Assembly: GCA_947523045.1 (NCBI GenBank) | Contig: CANNUR010000203.1 | Location: forward strand, 1-5,558 | Length of the DNA stretch: 5,558 bases | Direction: 5' to 3' | Source: an uncultured Prosthecobacter sp. | Lineage (GTDB): Bacteria; Verrucomicrobiota; Verrucomicrobiia; Verrucomicrobiales; Verrucomicrobiaceae | Translations under genes and position numbers: made by a program | Shown here: one piece after another, positions 1-5,411 of the stretch | Layout: each line of letters begins with the position of its first letter | How positions within the stretch are numbered: position 1 is the stretch's first letter | Notes under the pieces: generated by a model | Seen by the model: the letters and a program-made list of their open reading frames with translations, nothing else | Database searches by the model: none | Told to the model about the DNA's origin: nothing

Positions 1-2
1 TG

Positions 3-428
3 CATGACCTGCGCGTTTTCCAGCCGGCGGCGGGCCCGCCCGTCGTGCAGGCCGAACTCGTGCACCAGGGGCGGAGGCTGGTCTTTCTCGGCGCCCATCC
101 ACCGCCGCCGATCGGCGGCCGTCTGTCGGCCCTGCGCGACGCCCAACTCGCGGCCTTGGCCGAGTGGACGGCCGGCCAGGATCAGCCCGTCGTGCTGGCC
201 GGCGACCTGAATGCGACGCCATGGTCGCAGGCCCTGCGGCCGCTGACGGACGCCGGTTTCAGCTCCCTGCATCCGGCCTGGCCACCGACCTGGCGTGCCG
301 GCTCGATCTTCGCCCTGCCCATCGACCACGCCTTCGTCACCGCACCGCTGGTCTTGCGGAGTCGCCGCACCGGTCCCGACCTCGGTTCCGATCACCGGCC
401 GCTGGAACTCGAAGTGGGGTGGTGGTGA
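3..428 (+). CDS. Endonuclease/exonuclease/phosphatase family protein, C-terminal part (5' end outside window)
   Basis: This is the C-terminal ~141 residues of an EEP-superfamily (DNase I/AP-endonuclease fold) metal-dependent phosphodiesterase. The frame is open from base 3 with no start, and recognisable sequence lies upstream of the first ATG-like codons, so the gene begins before the window. Seen in order: GAHPPPP (the conserved His loop of the bacterial EEP group often annotated as membrane-anchored), then GDLNATPWS (catalytic Asp and Asn), then PIDHAFV, then GSDHRPLELEV (terminal catalytic Asp-His pair). All three catalytic blocks visible in this half are intact, and the gene ends normally at TGA 426-428. 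Full-length members of this group are usually about 300 residues with an N-terminal membrane segment, which cannot be seen here. The substrate (nucleic acid or phospholipid) cannot be told from sequence. No link to the defence-like block downstream is evident. Confidence 0.88.
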   Translation, partial: HDLRVFQPAAGPPVVQAELVHQGRRLVFLGAHPPPPIGGRLSALRDAQLAALAEWTAGQDQPVVLAGDLNATPWSQALRPLTDAGFSSLHPAWPPTWRAGSIFALPIDHAFVTAPLVLRSRRTGPDLGSDHRPLELEVGWW

Positions 429-464
429 GTTCCGTGGGCGTGTTCTGCCACTGGCAGTCCGGCA

Positions 465-494
465 TTGACAAAAGAGCCTGCCAGCTCGCACCAT
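465..494 (+). promoter_or_regulatory. Possible sigma70-type promoter for the small membrane protein
   Basis: TTGACA at 465-470 is a perfect -35 hexamer. The best -10 partner is the poor CACCAT at 489-494, with 18-bp spacing. It lies in the 109-bp gap between the EEP gene and the next gene, in otherwise GC-rich sequence. If it is used, transcription would start near 501, which favours the downstream ATG at 538 over the ATG at 493. The -10 is weak, so this is tentative. Confidence 0.3.
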
Positions 495-537
495 GGGGCT
501 GCGCCAAGCGCCTGCAGCGCCCAGCCATGACAAACCG

Positions 538-1017
538 ATGACACCTCCCGACGCCACCTTTCCCGTCGAATGGCGGCGGTTGTTTCGGTCGCTCACCGTC
601 CACATGTCCGTGGCAATCCTCGTGCCGCTGCTGCTGTTCATGCTGATCCGCCACATCCTGCTGGGCTGGGATTCCGCCAAAACCTTCGAGCACCTGAGCC
701 CCGCTGGGACCCTGCTTCTGCTGGCCGCCTGCCCGGTGTTTTCCATGGGCGTCGCGTTTCTCTTTGCCCAGCTGATCAGGCTGGCATCCATCACGGTCCG
801 CGATGGCCGGATCACGGGACGGAACTACTGGCTGTTGAAGCGCACCATTCCTTTGACCGAAATCACCCAGTGGACCTTCTACAGCAACAACGGCATCAAT
901 GCGTTCGTGCTGCACAGCCGTGACCACGGCCAGGTGTACATTTCAGAACACACCGACCGCTTGCCCGAACTGCTGGAACTGCTGCAGCCGTACCTGCCGC
1001 AGGAGCCCGCGGCGTGA
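538..1017 (+). CDS. Small two-TM membrane protein with PH-like C-terminal domain (hypothetical)
   Basis: This is a 159-aa protein that I cannot assign to a named family. Two hydrophobic segments are visible, at residues ~21-42 (LVPLLLFMLI core) and ~57-80 (TLLLLAACPVF onward). They are followed by a soluble ~75-residue tail of alternating strands: SITVRDGRITGRN, then RTIPLTEITQWTFYSNN, then FVLHSRDHGQVYIS. It ends in a leucine-rich helix (RLPELLELLQPYL). This architecture, two helices plus a β-rich tail with a 'DG.I.G' turn and 'IPL.EI' strand, resembles bacterial PH-domain (bPH2/YcxB-like) membrane proteins. That is inference from pattern. An in-frame ATG at 493 would add 15 residues of low-complexity Ala/Pro/His sequence with no ribosome site and would lie on the candidate -10, so I chose 538. 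The gene is convergent with the WYL regulator, with 26 nt between stops. Confidence 0.72.
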   Translation: MTPPDATFPVEWRRLFRSLTVHMSVAILVPLLLFMLIRHILLGWDSAKTFEHLSPAGTLLLLAACPVFSMGVAFLFAQLIRLASITVRDGRITGRNYWLLKRTIPLTEITQWTFYSNNGINAFVLHSRDHGQVYISEHTDRLPELLELLQPYLPQEPAA

Positions 1018-1029
1018 GGGCAGGCCGAT

Positions 1030-1061
1030 GAGCTGGTCCGGCCTCAGGGTGCCACCAGCTC
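1030..1061. terminator. Stem-loop between convergent genes, possible weak bidirectional terminator
   Basis: GAGCTGGT (1030-1037) and ACCAGCTC (1054-1061) form a perfect 8-bp inverted repeat. The loop can pair further (GGC 1040-1042 with GCC 1051-1053). It sits across the stop codon of the minus-strand regulator, 13 nt after the stop of the plus-strand membrane protein. There is no T-run on either side, so it does not meet the usual intrinsic-terminator pattern. It may only slow polymerase or protect mRNA ends. Confidence 0.3.
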
Positions 1062-1874
1062 CAGCACCGGCCCCGGCTCATTGCCGCTGCGCAGCGGCAG
1101 GCGCAGGTGGGCGAGTGTGTAGTCGACCATGGCCCGGCGCACGCGTAGCACGAGCCTGCCATCCGTCATGGCGTAGTCGCTCAGCACCGCCGCACGCTGC
1201 TCCGGGCTGAGACCGGCGCAGGGCTGCAGGACCAGTTCCTCCCACGTGTCCCAGTCGGCATCCGGCTCGGGCAGGTCGACGGCTTCCTCCGGCCATTCGA
1301 CCTCGATAATGCGGCCGAGCACGAAGTCCAAAAACAGCTCGGATTCCTCCGACCAGGCGCGCACATGCCAGCGGTAGCCGTCGTGGCCGAAGGCATGCGG
1401 CCGCAACCAGCGCCAGGTGAGGGCCTTGCCGCTCAGGCTCTGGTAGCGCACGCGCAGCCGCAGGCCGTGCAGCACGGCCAGAAACACCGCGCGCACCACC
1501 GCTGTGGGGGCGGAGCGTCGTGGCAATACCACGGTGGCCACGGTCGCCGGTACCGTCGCCGCGTCCAGCAAGCCGGTCGGTGCGGCGAGGTCGGCGCCCA
1601 GAAACCGTGCCAGCGCCTCCTCCAGGCGCGGCTCGTGCAGCCGGCAGGTCATGTCCGACCGACTCTCGTAGCGCTTGCGCTTGAGGTTGTAGTGCAGCAC
1701 GCCCGGGCAGAGCTCCTGGAACTTCTGCAAGTCGGCGGTCGCCTGGGCCGGCGACACGCCAAAGGTCTCCAGCAGGTCCTGGCGGTTCACCGTGCCGCGC
1801 CAGTAGGCCGACTGCTCGACGAAACGCAGCCGCTGCACGGCCGCCCACTGCTTTTCGTTGGTGCTGTTGCCCAT
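1044..1874 (-). CDS. WYL-domain transcriptional regulator, BrxR/CapW-like
   Basis: This is a 276-aa DNA-binding regulator. Residues ~10-70 form a winged helix-turn-helix: RLRFVEQSAYWRG, then VNRQDLLETFGVSPAQATAD, then a wing with PGVLHYN and KRYE. Residues ~125-195 form a WYL domain (LRVRYQSLSG, WRWLRPHAFGHDGYRWHVRAW, LFLDFVLGRI). The remainder is a C-terminal dimerisation/WCX region. The namesake motif reads W-H-V (169-171) rather than W-Y-L. That form, with 'DFVLGRI' after it and 'ADLQKFQEL' in the HTH, is what I associate with the BrxR/CapW group, dimeric repressors in front of BREX and CBASS phage-defence operons. Length matches that group. The start is the ATG at 1874; a TTG at 1943 would add 23 residues unlike the family N-terminus. 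No Shine-Dalgarno precedes the ATG, and an AT-rich -10-like TTTAAT lies just upstream, so the mRNA may be leaderless. It is divergent from the operon at 1970, which it probably represses along with itself. Confidence 0.85.
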   Translation of the reverse strand: MGNSTNEKQWAAVQRLRFVEQSAYWRGTVNRQDLLETFGVSPAQATADLQKFQELCPGVLHYNLKRKRYESRSDMTCRLHEPRLEEALARFLGADLAAPTGLLDAATVPATVATVVLPRRSAPTAVVRAVFLAVLHGLRLRVRYQSLSGKALTWRWLRPHAFGHDGYRWHVRAWSEESELFLDFVLGRIIEVEWPEEAVDLPEPDADWDTWEELVLQPCAGLSPEQRAAVLSDYAMTDGRLVLRVRRAMVDYTLAHLRLPLRSGNEPGPVLELVAP

Positions 1875-1881
1875 GATAATT

Positions 1882-1898
1882 AAACGCTTGACTCGTTT
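1882..1898. promoter_or_regulatory. Candidate operator dyad AAACG-N7-CGTTT
   Basis: AAACG (1882-1886) and CGTTT (1894-1898) are a perfect 5-bp inverted repeat with a 7-bp centre. The dyad starts 8 bp upstream of the regulator ATG and covers the -35-like TTGACT of the divergent operon. It lies in a short AT-rich patch (about 1875-1920) within GC-rich DNA. A dimeric WYL repressor bound here could block both directions. Five-base arms could arise by chance, so position is the stronger evidence. Confidence 0.42.
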
Positions 1899-1916
1899 TT
1901 CTAGTAGGATATGGAT
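1888..1916 (+). promoter_or_regulatory. Candidate promoter of the glycosylase-like/exonuclease operon
   Basis: TTGACT (1888-1893) matches the sigma70 -35 consensus at five of six positions. The best-placed -10 is TATGGA (1910-1915), at 16-bp spacing, which keeps only the TAT of the consensus; ATGGAT is at 17 bp. This predicts a leader of about 45-50 nt before the ATG at 1970. The leader has no clear Shine-Dalgarno sequence (the ATG is preceded by pyrimidine-rich CGCTTCCCGCC). The -35 falls within the dyad, consistent with repression. Confidence 0.4.
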
Positions 1917-1969
1917 TTCACGCACAACCTGCCACGGCTTCAACCGCCCCTCAAGCCCCGCTTCCCGCC

Positions 1970-2614
1970 ATGCACGAGCTCCTTCCCCTCTATCGACAGC
2001 ATCACGACCGCCTGCTCGCCGTGCGCGAGCAGTTTCCCGACGAAGACCTTTACGGGCCGCTGCTCTGCGAGCCCGGTCCTTACCTCGACCAGCCTGTGCG
2101 CCTGCTGGTGATCGGCCAGGAAACCAACGGCTGGGCCTGCGAACCGCGCGACCTCGAAGGCCAGCTGCGTGCCTACCGTGACTTTGAGGTGGGGCGGCAC
2201 TGGCGGCGCTCGCCCTTCTGGCAGCTCGTTCGCGAGGTGGAGGCGCGCCTCGGTCTGCCGCCCTGCAGCTGCGCCTGGAGCAACCTCAACCGCTACGATC
2301 AGGACGAAGGTCCGCCGGGCGGCGCCGTGCTGGCCGCGCTCACCGGGCTCGACTTCCTGCTGCGCGAGGAAATCAGCCTGCTGCGCCCGGACGTCTGCCT
2401 GTTCTTCACCAACCGCAAGTTCGACGCCCGCCTGGAAACGCTCTACCCCGGCTTGCATCAGGAAAGCCTGGCCGGTCTGCCCGCGCCGGATGTGGTCCGC
2501 CTGCACCACCCCGAGCTGCCCGCCTTCACCCTGCGCAGCCCGCATCCCAAATCGATCCGCCTGCGCCAGCTCGGGGCGGCCTTCCTCAACTGCCTGCCTT
2601 CACGGGCCGCCTGA
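1970..2614 (+). CDS. Uracil-DNA-glycosylase-superfamily-like protein, first gene of operon
   Basis: This 214-aa protein has the layout of a uracil-DNA glycosylase fold. A β-strand with a Gly-Gln loop, VRLLVIGQETNGW (43-55), sits where UDGs carry the water-activating GQDPYH or GEAPG motif. It is followed by SPFWQLVREVE (81-91), the NLNRYDQ block (105-111) and the strand RPDVCLFFTN (139-148). The strand RLHHPEL (177-183) and SPHPKSIR (190-197) occupy the place of the C-terminal H-P-S DNA-intercalation loop. The usual catalytic Asp/His after the Gln is replaced by Glu-Thr-Asn, so the activity could be altered: a different damaged or modified base, binding only, or no catalysis. The family call is by motif pattern, not by close recognition, and a related UDG-like hypothetical family with 'GQETNGW' is the best match I know of. 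Divergent from the WYL regulator (95 nt between start codons) and 19 nt before the next gene. Confidence 0.6.
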   Translation: MHELLPLYRQHHDRLLAVREQFPDEDLYGPLLCEPGPYLDQPVRLLVIGQETNGWACEPRDLEGQLRAYRDFEVGRHWRRSPFWQLVREVEARLGLPPCSCAWSNLNRYDQDEGPPGGAVLAALTGLDFLLREEISLLRPDVCLFFTNRKFDARLETLYPGLHQESLAGLPAPDVVRLHHPELPAFTLRSPHPKSIRLRQLGAAFLNCLPSRAA

Positions 2615-2633
2615 CCTCAGGCCCTTGGAACCC

Positions 2634-2990
2634 ATGCCAACCTGCCAAGGCATCTGCGTTGCCCTCGTCGCCAAGCCCACGCGACTGGGCCTGGCGGCGG
2701 TGGAGCTTCGGGCCGACGGCTATCCAGATGTACTCGCCCAGGCGCGGCAGCGCTTGGAGGATGACGAACCCATCGACGAACAGCTGTTGCGCCTGCTGGT
2801 GGCAGTCGAGCAGCAGGCCGACCTCATGATCCGGCTGGTGGTCTTCCAACCCAGCGGTGTCGCCGAGCTGGATCGCATGATTCAGCTCGCCCTGCGCGCC
2901 AACCACGCCGAGGTGATTCTGTCGCCCCATCGGGCAGTCAGCGCGCTTGAACTGGCCTACTGGTGGGCAGACCTCTTCGACTGGCGTTGA
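2634..2990 (+). CDS. Hypothetical 118-aa acidic protein, second gene of operon
   Basis: I do not recognise this protein. It begins with a β-like stretch (ICVALVAKPTRLGLAAVEL), then an acidic helical middle (ARQRLEDDEPIDEQLLRLLVAVEQQ, residues 37-61). A strand LMIRLVVFQPSG (64-75) follows, then a helix (AELDRMIQLALRANHAEVILS), and it ends in the aromatic YWWADLFDWR. No signal peptide, membrane segment or metal-binding motif is visible. The start is the ATG at 2634, the first in frame after the glycosylase-like stop, with a weak TTGGAA 4 nt upstream. The same frame is open further 5' to 2169, but that part lies wholly inside the upstream gene and looks like a shadow. The tight spacing (19 nt before, 14 nt after) says it is co-expressed with the exonucleases. 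A role as adaptor or subunit is a guess. Confidence 0.66.
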   Translation: MPTCQGICVALVAKPTRLGLAAVELRADGYPDVLAQARQRLEDDEPIDEQLLRLLVAVEQQADLMIRLVVFQPSGVAELDRMIQLALRANHAEVILSPHRAVSALELAYWWADLFDWR

Positions 2991-3004
2991 ACCAGCTCCC
3001 GACC

Positions 3005-3586
3005 ATGCAACTCATCGTTTTCGACCTCGAGACCACCGGGCTCTCCCCGCAGTACCACGACATCATCCAGATTGCCGCCGCGCGCGTGCAGGTTGGCGAG
3101 TGGGTCGTGCGCGAGCAGTTCGCCAGCTTTGTGCGCCCGCCCGGCGGCCGCGTGCCGGGCCACATCACCGCCCTGACCGGCATCCGCCAGGAACACGTCG
3201 CCGATGCCCCGGCCCCGGCCGAGGCCCTGCGCGCCTTCAGTCGCTTCGCCGGCGAGGGCGCCCTGCTCATCGCCCACAACGGCCGCCGCTTCGACCTGCC
3301 CTTCCTGCGCGCCAGCTGCGAACGCCATGGCCTGGCGGTGCGCGACAACGCCTTCCTCGATTCCTGCACCCTGTCGCGCCACCTCTGGGGCGGTCGCGGC
3401 GGCCACGGGCTCGATGCCGTCATGGGCCGCCTCGGTCTCTCCGCCGTCGGCCTGCGCCGACATGATGCGCGCGACGATGTCGCCCTGCTCGCCGAGGCCG
3501 TGCGCCGGATGTGGACACAGCTTGCCGCCAACGGCCCGGGTTGCCCGGTGCCCACCGCCACCGGTTGGCTGCCGGTGGCCGATTGA
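3005..3586 (+). CDS. 3'-5' exonuclease, DnaQ/DEDDh family, catalytically complete (paralogue 1)
   Basis: This 193-aa protein is a stand-alone DEDDh exonuclease domain, like the epsilon proofreading subunit/RNase T superfamily, which removes 3' nucleotides from DNA or RNA using two metal ions. All three motifs are intact: Exo I FDLETTGL (D7, E9), Exo II IAHNGRRFDLPFL (D97) and Exo III HDARDD (H153, D158). H153 at the four-residue spacing before D158 makes it the 'h' subtype. PGHITALTGI (51-60) is the typical loop after the third strand. A C-terminal extension (~170-193) carries CPVPTATGWLPV, which recurs in altered form in the two following paralogues and is not part of the core domain. The ATG at 3005 puts Exo I at the usual distance from the N-terminus; a longer in-frame reading to 2963 overlaps the upstream gene. 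It lies 14 nt after the 118-aa gene and 5 nt before paralogue 2. It is the likely enzymatic effector of the operon. Confidence 0.9.
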   Translation: MQLIVFDLETTGLSPQYHDIIQIAAARVQVGEWVVREQFASFVRPPGGRVPGHITALTGIRQEHVADAPAPAEALRAFSRFAGEGALLIAHNGRRFDLPFLRASCERHGLAVRDNAFLDSCTLSRHLWGGRGGHGLDAVMGRLGLSAVGLRRHDARDDVALLAEAVRRMWTQLAANGPGCPVPTATGWLPVAD

Positions 3587-3591
3587 AGGTC

Positions 3592-4182
3592 ATGCATGTG
3601 GTCCTGCTCAACCTGCTGACCACGGGACTCTCCGTGGCTGCGGACGACATCCTTTTCATCGGCGCCCACCGCCTGTGCCCGGAGACCGGTCGTGTCGGCG
3701 ATCGCCTGCACACCTATGTGCGACCGCAACGCCAGCCGTGGTCGGTTCTGCGCGAGTGCATCGGCCAACCGGAACTGGGCGAAGAGGCTTTCACCGACCT
3801 GCCCGACGCTGCCACGGCACTGCGGGAACTGGCGCGGTTTGCCGGCGAGGATTTACTGGTCGCCCACCGCGCCGCGAACGATGCCGGGCCGGTGTTGCGC
3901 GAGACCTGTACTCGCCTCGGGCTGCCTGCCCAGCGTGTGCGCCTGCTCGACAGCGCCGACTTGGCGCGGCGGCTGTTCGGAGCGGAGGCGAAGGTGACCC
4001 TGCGCGAGTTGAACCGCCGGCTCTGCCTGCCGGCCTGGCAGCCTCCCGCCAGCCCGGTGGTCGCGCTCGACCGTCAGGGCCTCATCCTGCACCGGCTCTG
4101 GCGCCTGCTTGATCCGGAACCGGGCAGCTGTCCGGTGCCCCACGGCCACACCCTGTTGCCTAAGCTGGAGGTCGCGCCATGA
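3592..4182 (+). CDS. Degenerate DEDDh exonuclease paralogue, predicted inactive (paralogue 2)
   Basis: This 196-aa protein aligns almost without gaps to the preceding exonuclease but has lost its active site. Exo I FDLETTGL has become LNLLTTGL (D7N, E9L). Exo II AHNGRRFDLPFLR has become AHRAANDAGPVLR, the catalytic Asp position now being Ala98. Exo III HDARDD aligns to ASPVVA, with His and Asp both gone. Fold landmarks persist: TTGL, RFAGEDLLVAH, RLGLP, LLDSADLARRLFG, and the tail CPVPHGHTLLP. The frame is full length and uninterrupted, so this looks like a maintained pseudo-enzyme and not a decaying pseudogene. Its ATG at 3592 follows a GAAGGT Shine-Dalgarno overlapping the upstream stop; reading from an earlier start at 3511 would run inside paralogue 1. 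It overlaps the next gene by ATGA. A structural or nucleic-acid-binding partner role for the active paralogue is inference. Confidence 0.82.
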   Translation: MHVVLLNLLTTGLSVAADDILFIGAHRLCPETGRVGDRLHTYVRPQRQPWSVLRECIGQPELGEEAFTDLPDAATALRELARFAGEDLLVAHRAANDAGPVLRETCTRLGLPAQRVRLLDSADLARRLFGAEAKVTLRELNRRLCLPAWQPPASPVVALDRQGLILHRLWRLLDPEPGSCPVPHGHTLLPKLEVAP

Positions 4183-4718
4183 ACGCCGTTGTCTTCGACC
4201 TGCTCAGCAACGGTCCCGGCCACTCGCCCAACACCGAGCCCCTGCTCGCCCTCGCCGCCCTGCGCTTGCGTGAGGGCGCCATCGTCGCGTCCTTCGAAAC
4301 CCTCATCCAGGCACCGCGGCCCTGGCCGAATTGGCTGCGCGAGAGCGACCTGCGACAGGCGGCTCTGCTGCCCGAAGCGCTGGCAGCCTTCAGCGCCTTT
4401 GTCGGCGACGACCTGCTGGTCGCCGAGAGCGCCGCCACCCTGAAACTGCCCTTCCTGCATGAAGCCACGGCCCGCCATGGCCTGCCGACCCGGACCGTGC
4501 GCGTGCTCGACCTCGATGACCTCGTCCGCGCCCTGCCGCTGGAGCAACGCTGGCGGACCTGGTTTCAGTGGCGGGCAGAGGCGCGTCTGCAGCCCGGTCT
4601 CACGCCGCTTGCAGGCGACCTGCACCGCACTACCCAGTCCCTGAGCCAAGCCCTGCAGCACCACGGCGGCGTCGCCTGGCTGCAAGGCCTGCCCACCTGC
4701 ACGGGCTGGCTGGTGTGA
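4179..4718 (+). CDS. Degenerate DEDDh exonuclease paralogue, predicted inactive (paralogue 3)
   Basis: This 179-aa protein is the third and most diverged member of the tandem set. Exo I reads FDLLSNG: D7 is kept but the Glu is Leu9. At Exo II, VAESAATLKLPFLHE corresponds to IAHNGRRFDLPFLRA, so His is Glu83 and the catalytic Asp is Lys89, while the following LPFL is unchanged. No H-x4-D pair can be found at the Exo III place. Shared landmarks are FVGDDLLVAE, ARHGLPTRTVRVLDLDDLVRAL and the tail LPTCTGWLV, the last matching the TGWLPV tail of paralogue 1. The region between ~120 and 150 is shortened and Trp-rich (RWRTWFQW). The start codon lies in an ATGA overlap with paralogue 2, indicating translational coupling and probably equimolar synthesis. 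The frame is clean and ends 3 nt before the stop of the convergent PPK2 gene. Predicted non-catalytic; function unknown. Confidence 0.78.
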   Translation: MNAVVFDLLSNGPGHSPNTEPLLALAALRLREGAIVASFETLIQAPRPWPNWLRESDLRQAALLPEALAAFSAFVGDDLLVAESAATLKLPFLHEATARHGLPTRTVRVLDLDDLVRALPLEQRWRTWFQWRAEARLQPGLTPLAGDLHRTTQSLSQALQHHGGVAWLQGLPTCTGWLV

Positions 4719-4721
4719 TCC

Positions 4722-5411
4722 TCACTCCTCCGCCGTCAAAAACTCGCGGGCGGCGGCGAGGCGGGCGAGTTGTTCGGGGGGCAGGCGCGGGTAGAGGAGA
4801 TGCATGCCCCGCATCTCGTGCAGCAGGGCGGCGCTGACGATGAGGCGTATGTTTTTCTTGTCGTCGGCAGGCACGACATACCACGGGCATTCGTCGGTGG
4901 CGGTGGCGCGGATGGCGTCCTGGTAGGCGGCCAGGTATTCGTCCCAGTGGGCGCGCTCCTTGACGTCGCCCTCCTCGAACTTCCAGTTCTTGCTGGGCGT
5001 GTCGATGCGCGCCAGGAAGCGCTTCTTCTGCTCGTCCTTGCTGACGTTGAGGAAGAATTTGACGATGCGGATGCCGTTGCGGTCGCAGTAGGCCTCCAGG
5101 TGGCGGATGTCCTTGAGGCGGTCGTCGAAGAGCTGATCCAGGTCCTTGGTCGTTTTGGCCGGCAGGCGCTGGACCTTGGTGACGATCTCGGGATGCACGC
5201 GGCAGACCAGCACCTCCTCGTAATAGCTGCGGTTGAAGATGCCGATGCGGCCGCGCGGCGGCAGCACGCGCAGGTGCCGCCAAAGGAAGTCATGATCGAG
5301 TTCGGCACTGGTCGGCCGCTTGAAGGCGTGCACCTCCACGCCCTGGGGATTCACACCGCTGATGACATGCTTGATCGTGCTGTCTTTGCCGGCCGCGTCC
5401 ATGCCGCCCAT
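4722..5411 (-). pseudogene. ppk2: Polyphosphate kinase 2 family protein, N-terminally truncated
   Basis: These 229 residues are a PPK2-family polyphosphate:nucleotide phosphotransferase. They begin abruptly at the Walker A loop (GGMDAAGKDST, residues 2-12), then show IKHVISGVNPQG, the Walker B region IGIFNRSYYEEVLVCRVHP (57-74) and the lid helix (LNVSKDEQKKRFLAR). The C-terminal block WKFEEGDVKERAHWDEY ends in the expected helices. PPK2 enzymes of this type are usually ~260-300 residues, with ~40-60 residues before Walker A including its β-strand (typically a hydrophobic run ending in QGMDAAGK or QAMDAAGK). Here the codons upstream of 5411 stay open but read as an Arg/Gly/Ala-rich stretch with no PPK2 character and are antisense to an amidohydrolase-like frame. 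The ATG at 5411 is thus a chance Met at a breakpoint and the product is probably inactive, unless the join is an assembly error. It is unrelated to the operon; the two are tail-to-tail. Confidence 0.8.

Noticed and set aside
337..927. Long minus-strand open frame opposite the EEP gene and membrane protein
   Set aside because: Antisense to two supported plus-strand genes; composition is Gln/Gly/His-rich with no domain pattern, typical of GC-rich shadow frames.
1365..1883. 172-aa plus-strand frame opposite the WYL regulator
   Set aside because: The minus-strand frame has clear wHTH and WYL motifs; this one is its antisense shadow with Ala/Gln/Val repeats and no motifs.
1875..1943. Upstream TTG start extending the WYL regulator by 23 residues
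   Set aside because: It would run through the AT-rich promoter/operator patch, uses a rare start codon, and adds sequence unlike the family N-terminus; the ATG at 1874 gives the usual length before the HTH.
1911..2111. Short plus-strand frame in the operon leader, considered as a leader peptide
   Set aside because: It overlaps the candidate -10 and runs deep into the UDG-like gene in another frame; Pro/Ser/Cys-rich composition suggests chance.
1940..2545. Minus-strand frame opposite the UDG-like gene
   Set aside because: The plus-strand reading has ordered fold motifs and proper operon spacing; the minus frame overlaps the promoter region and lacks motifs.
2938..3768. 276-aa minus-strand frame opposite paralogues 1 and 2
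   Set aside because: Arg/Ser/Pro-rich, no recognisable domain, and covers the intact DEDDh exonuclease on the other strand.
4074..4685. Minus-strand frame opposite paralogue 3
   Set aside because: Gly/Gln-rich shadow. The plus-strand frame aligns with the neighbouring exonucleases and starts by ATGA coupling.
3592..4718. Treating paralogues 2 and 3 as decaying pseudogenes
   Set aside because: Both frames are uninterrupted, have coupled starts and keep fold-level and tail motifs; only catalytic positions are lost, which fits maintained pseudo-enzymes better.
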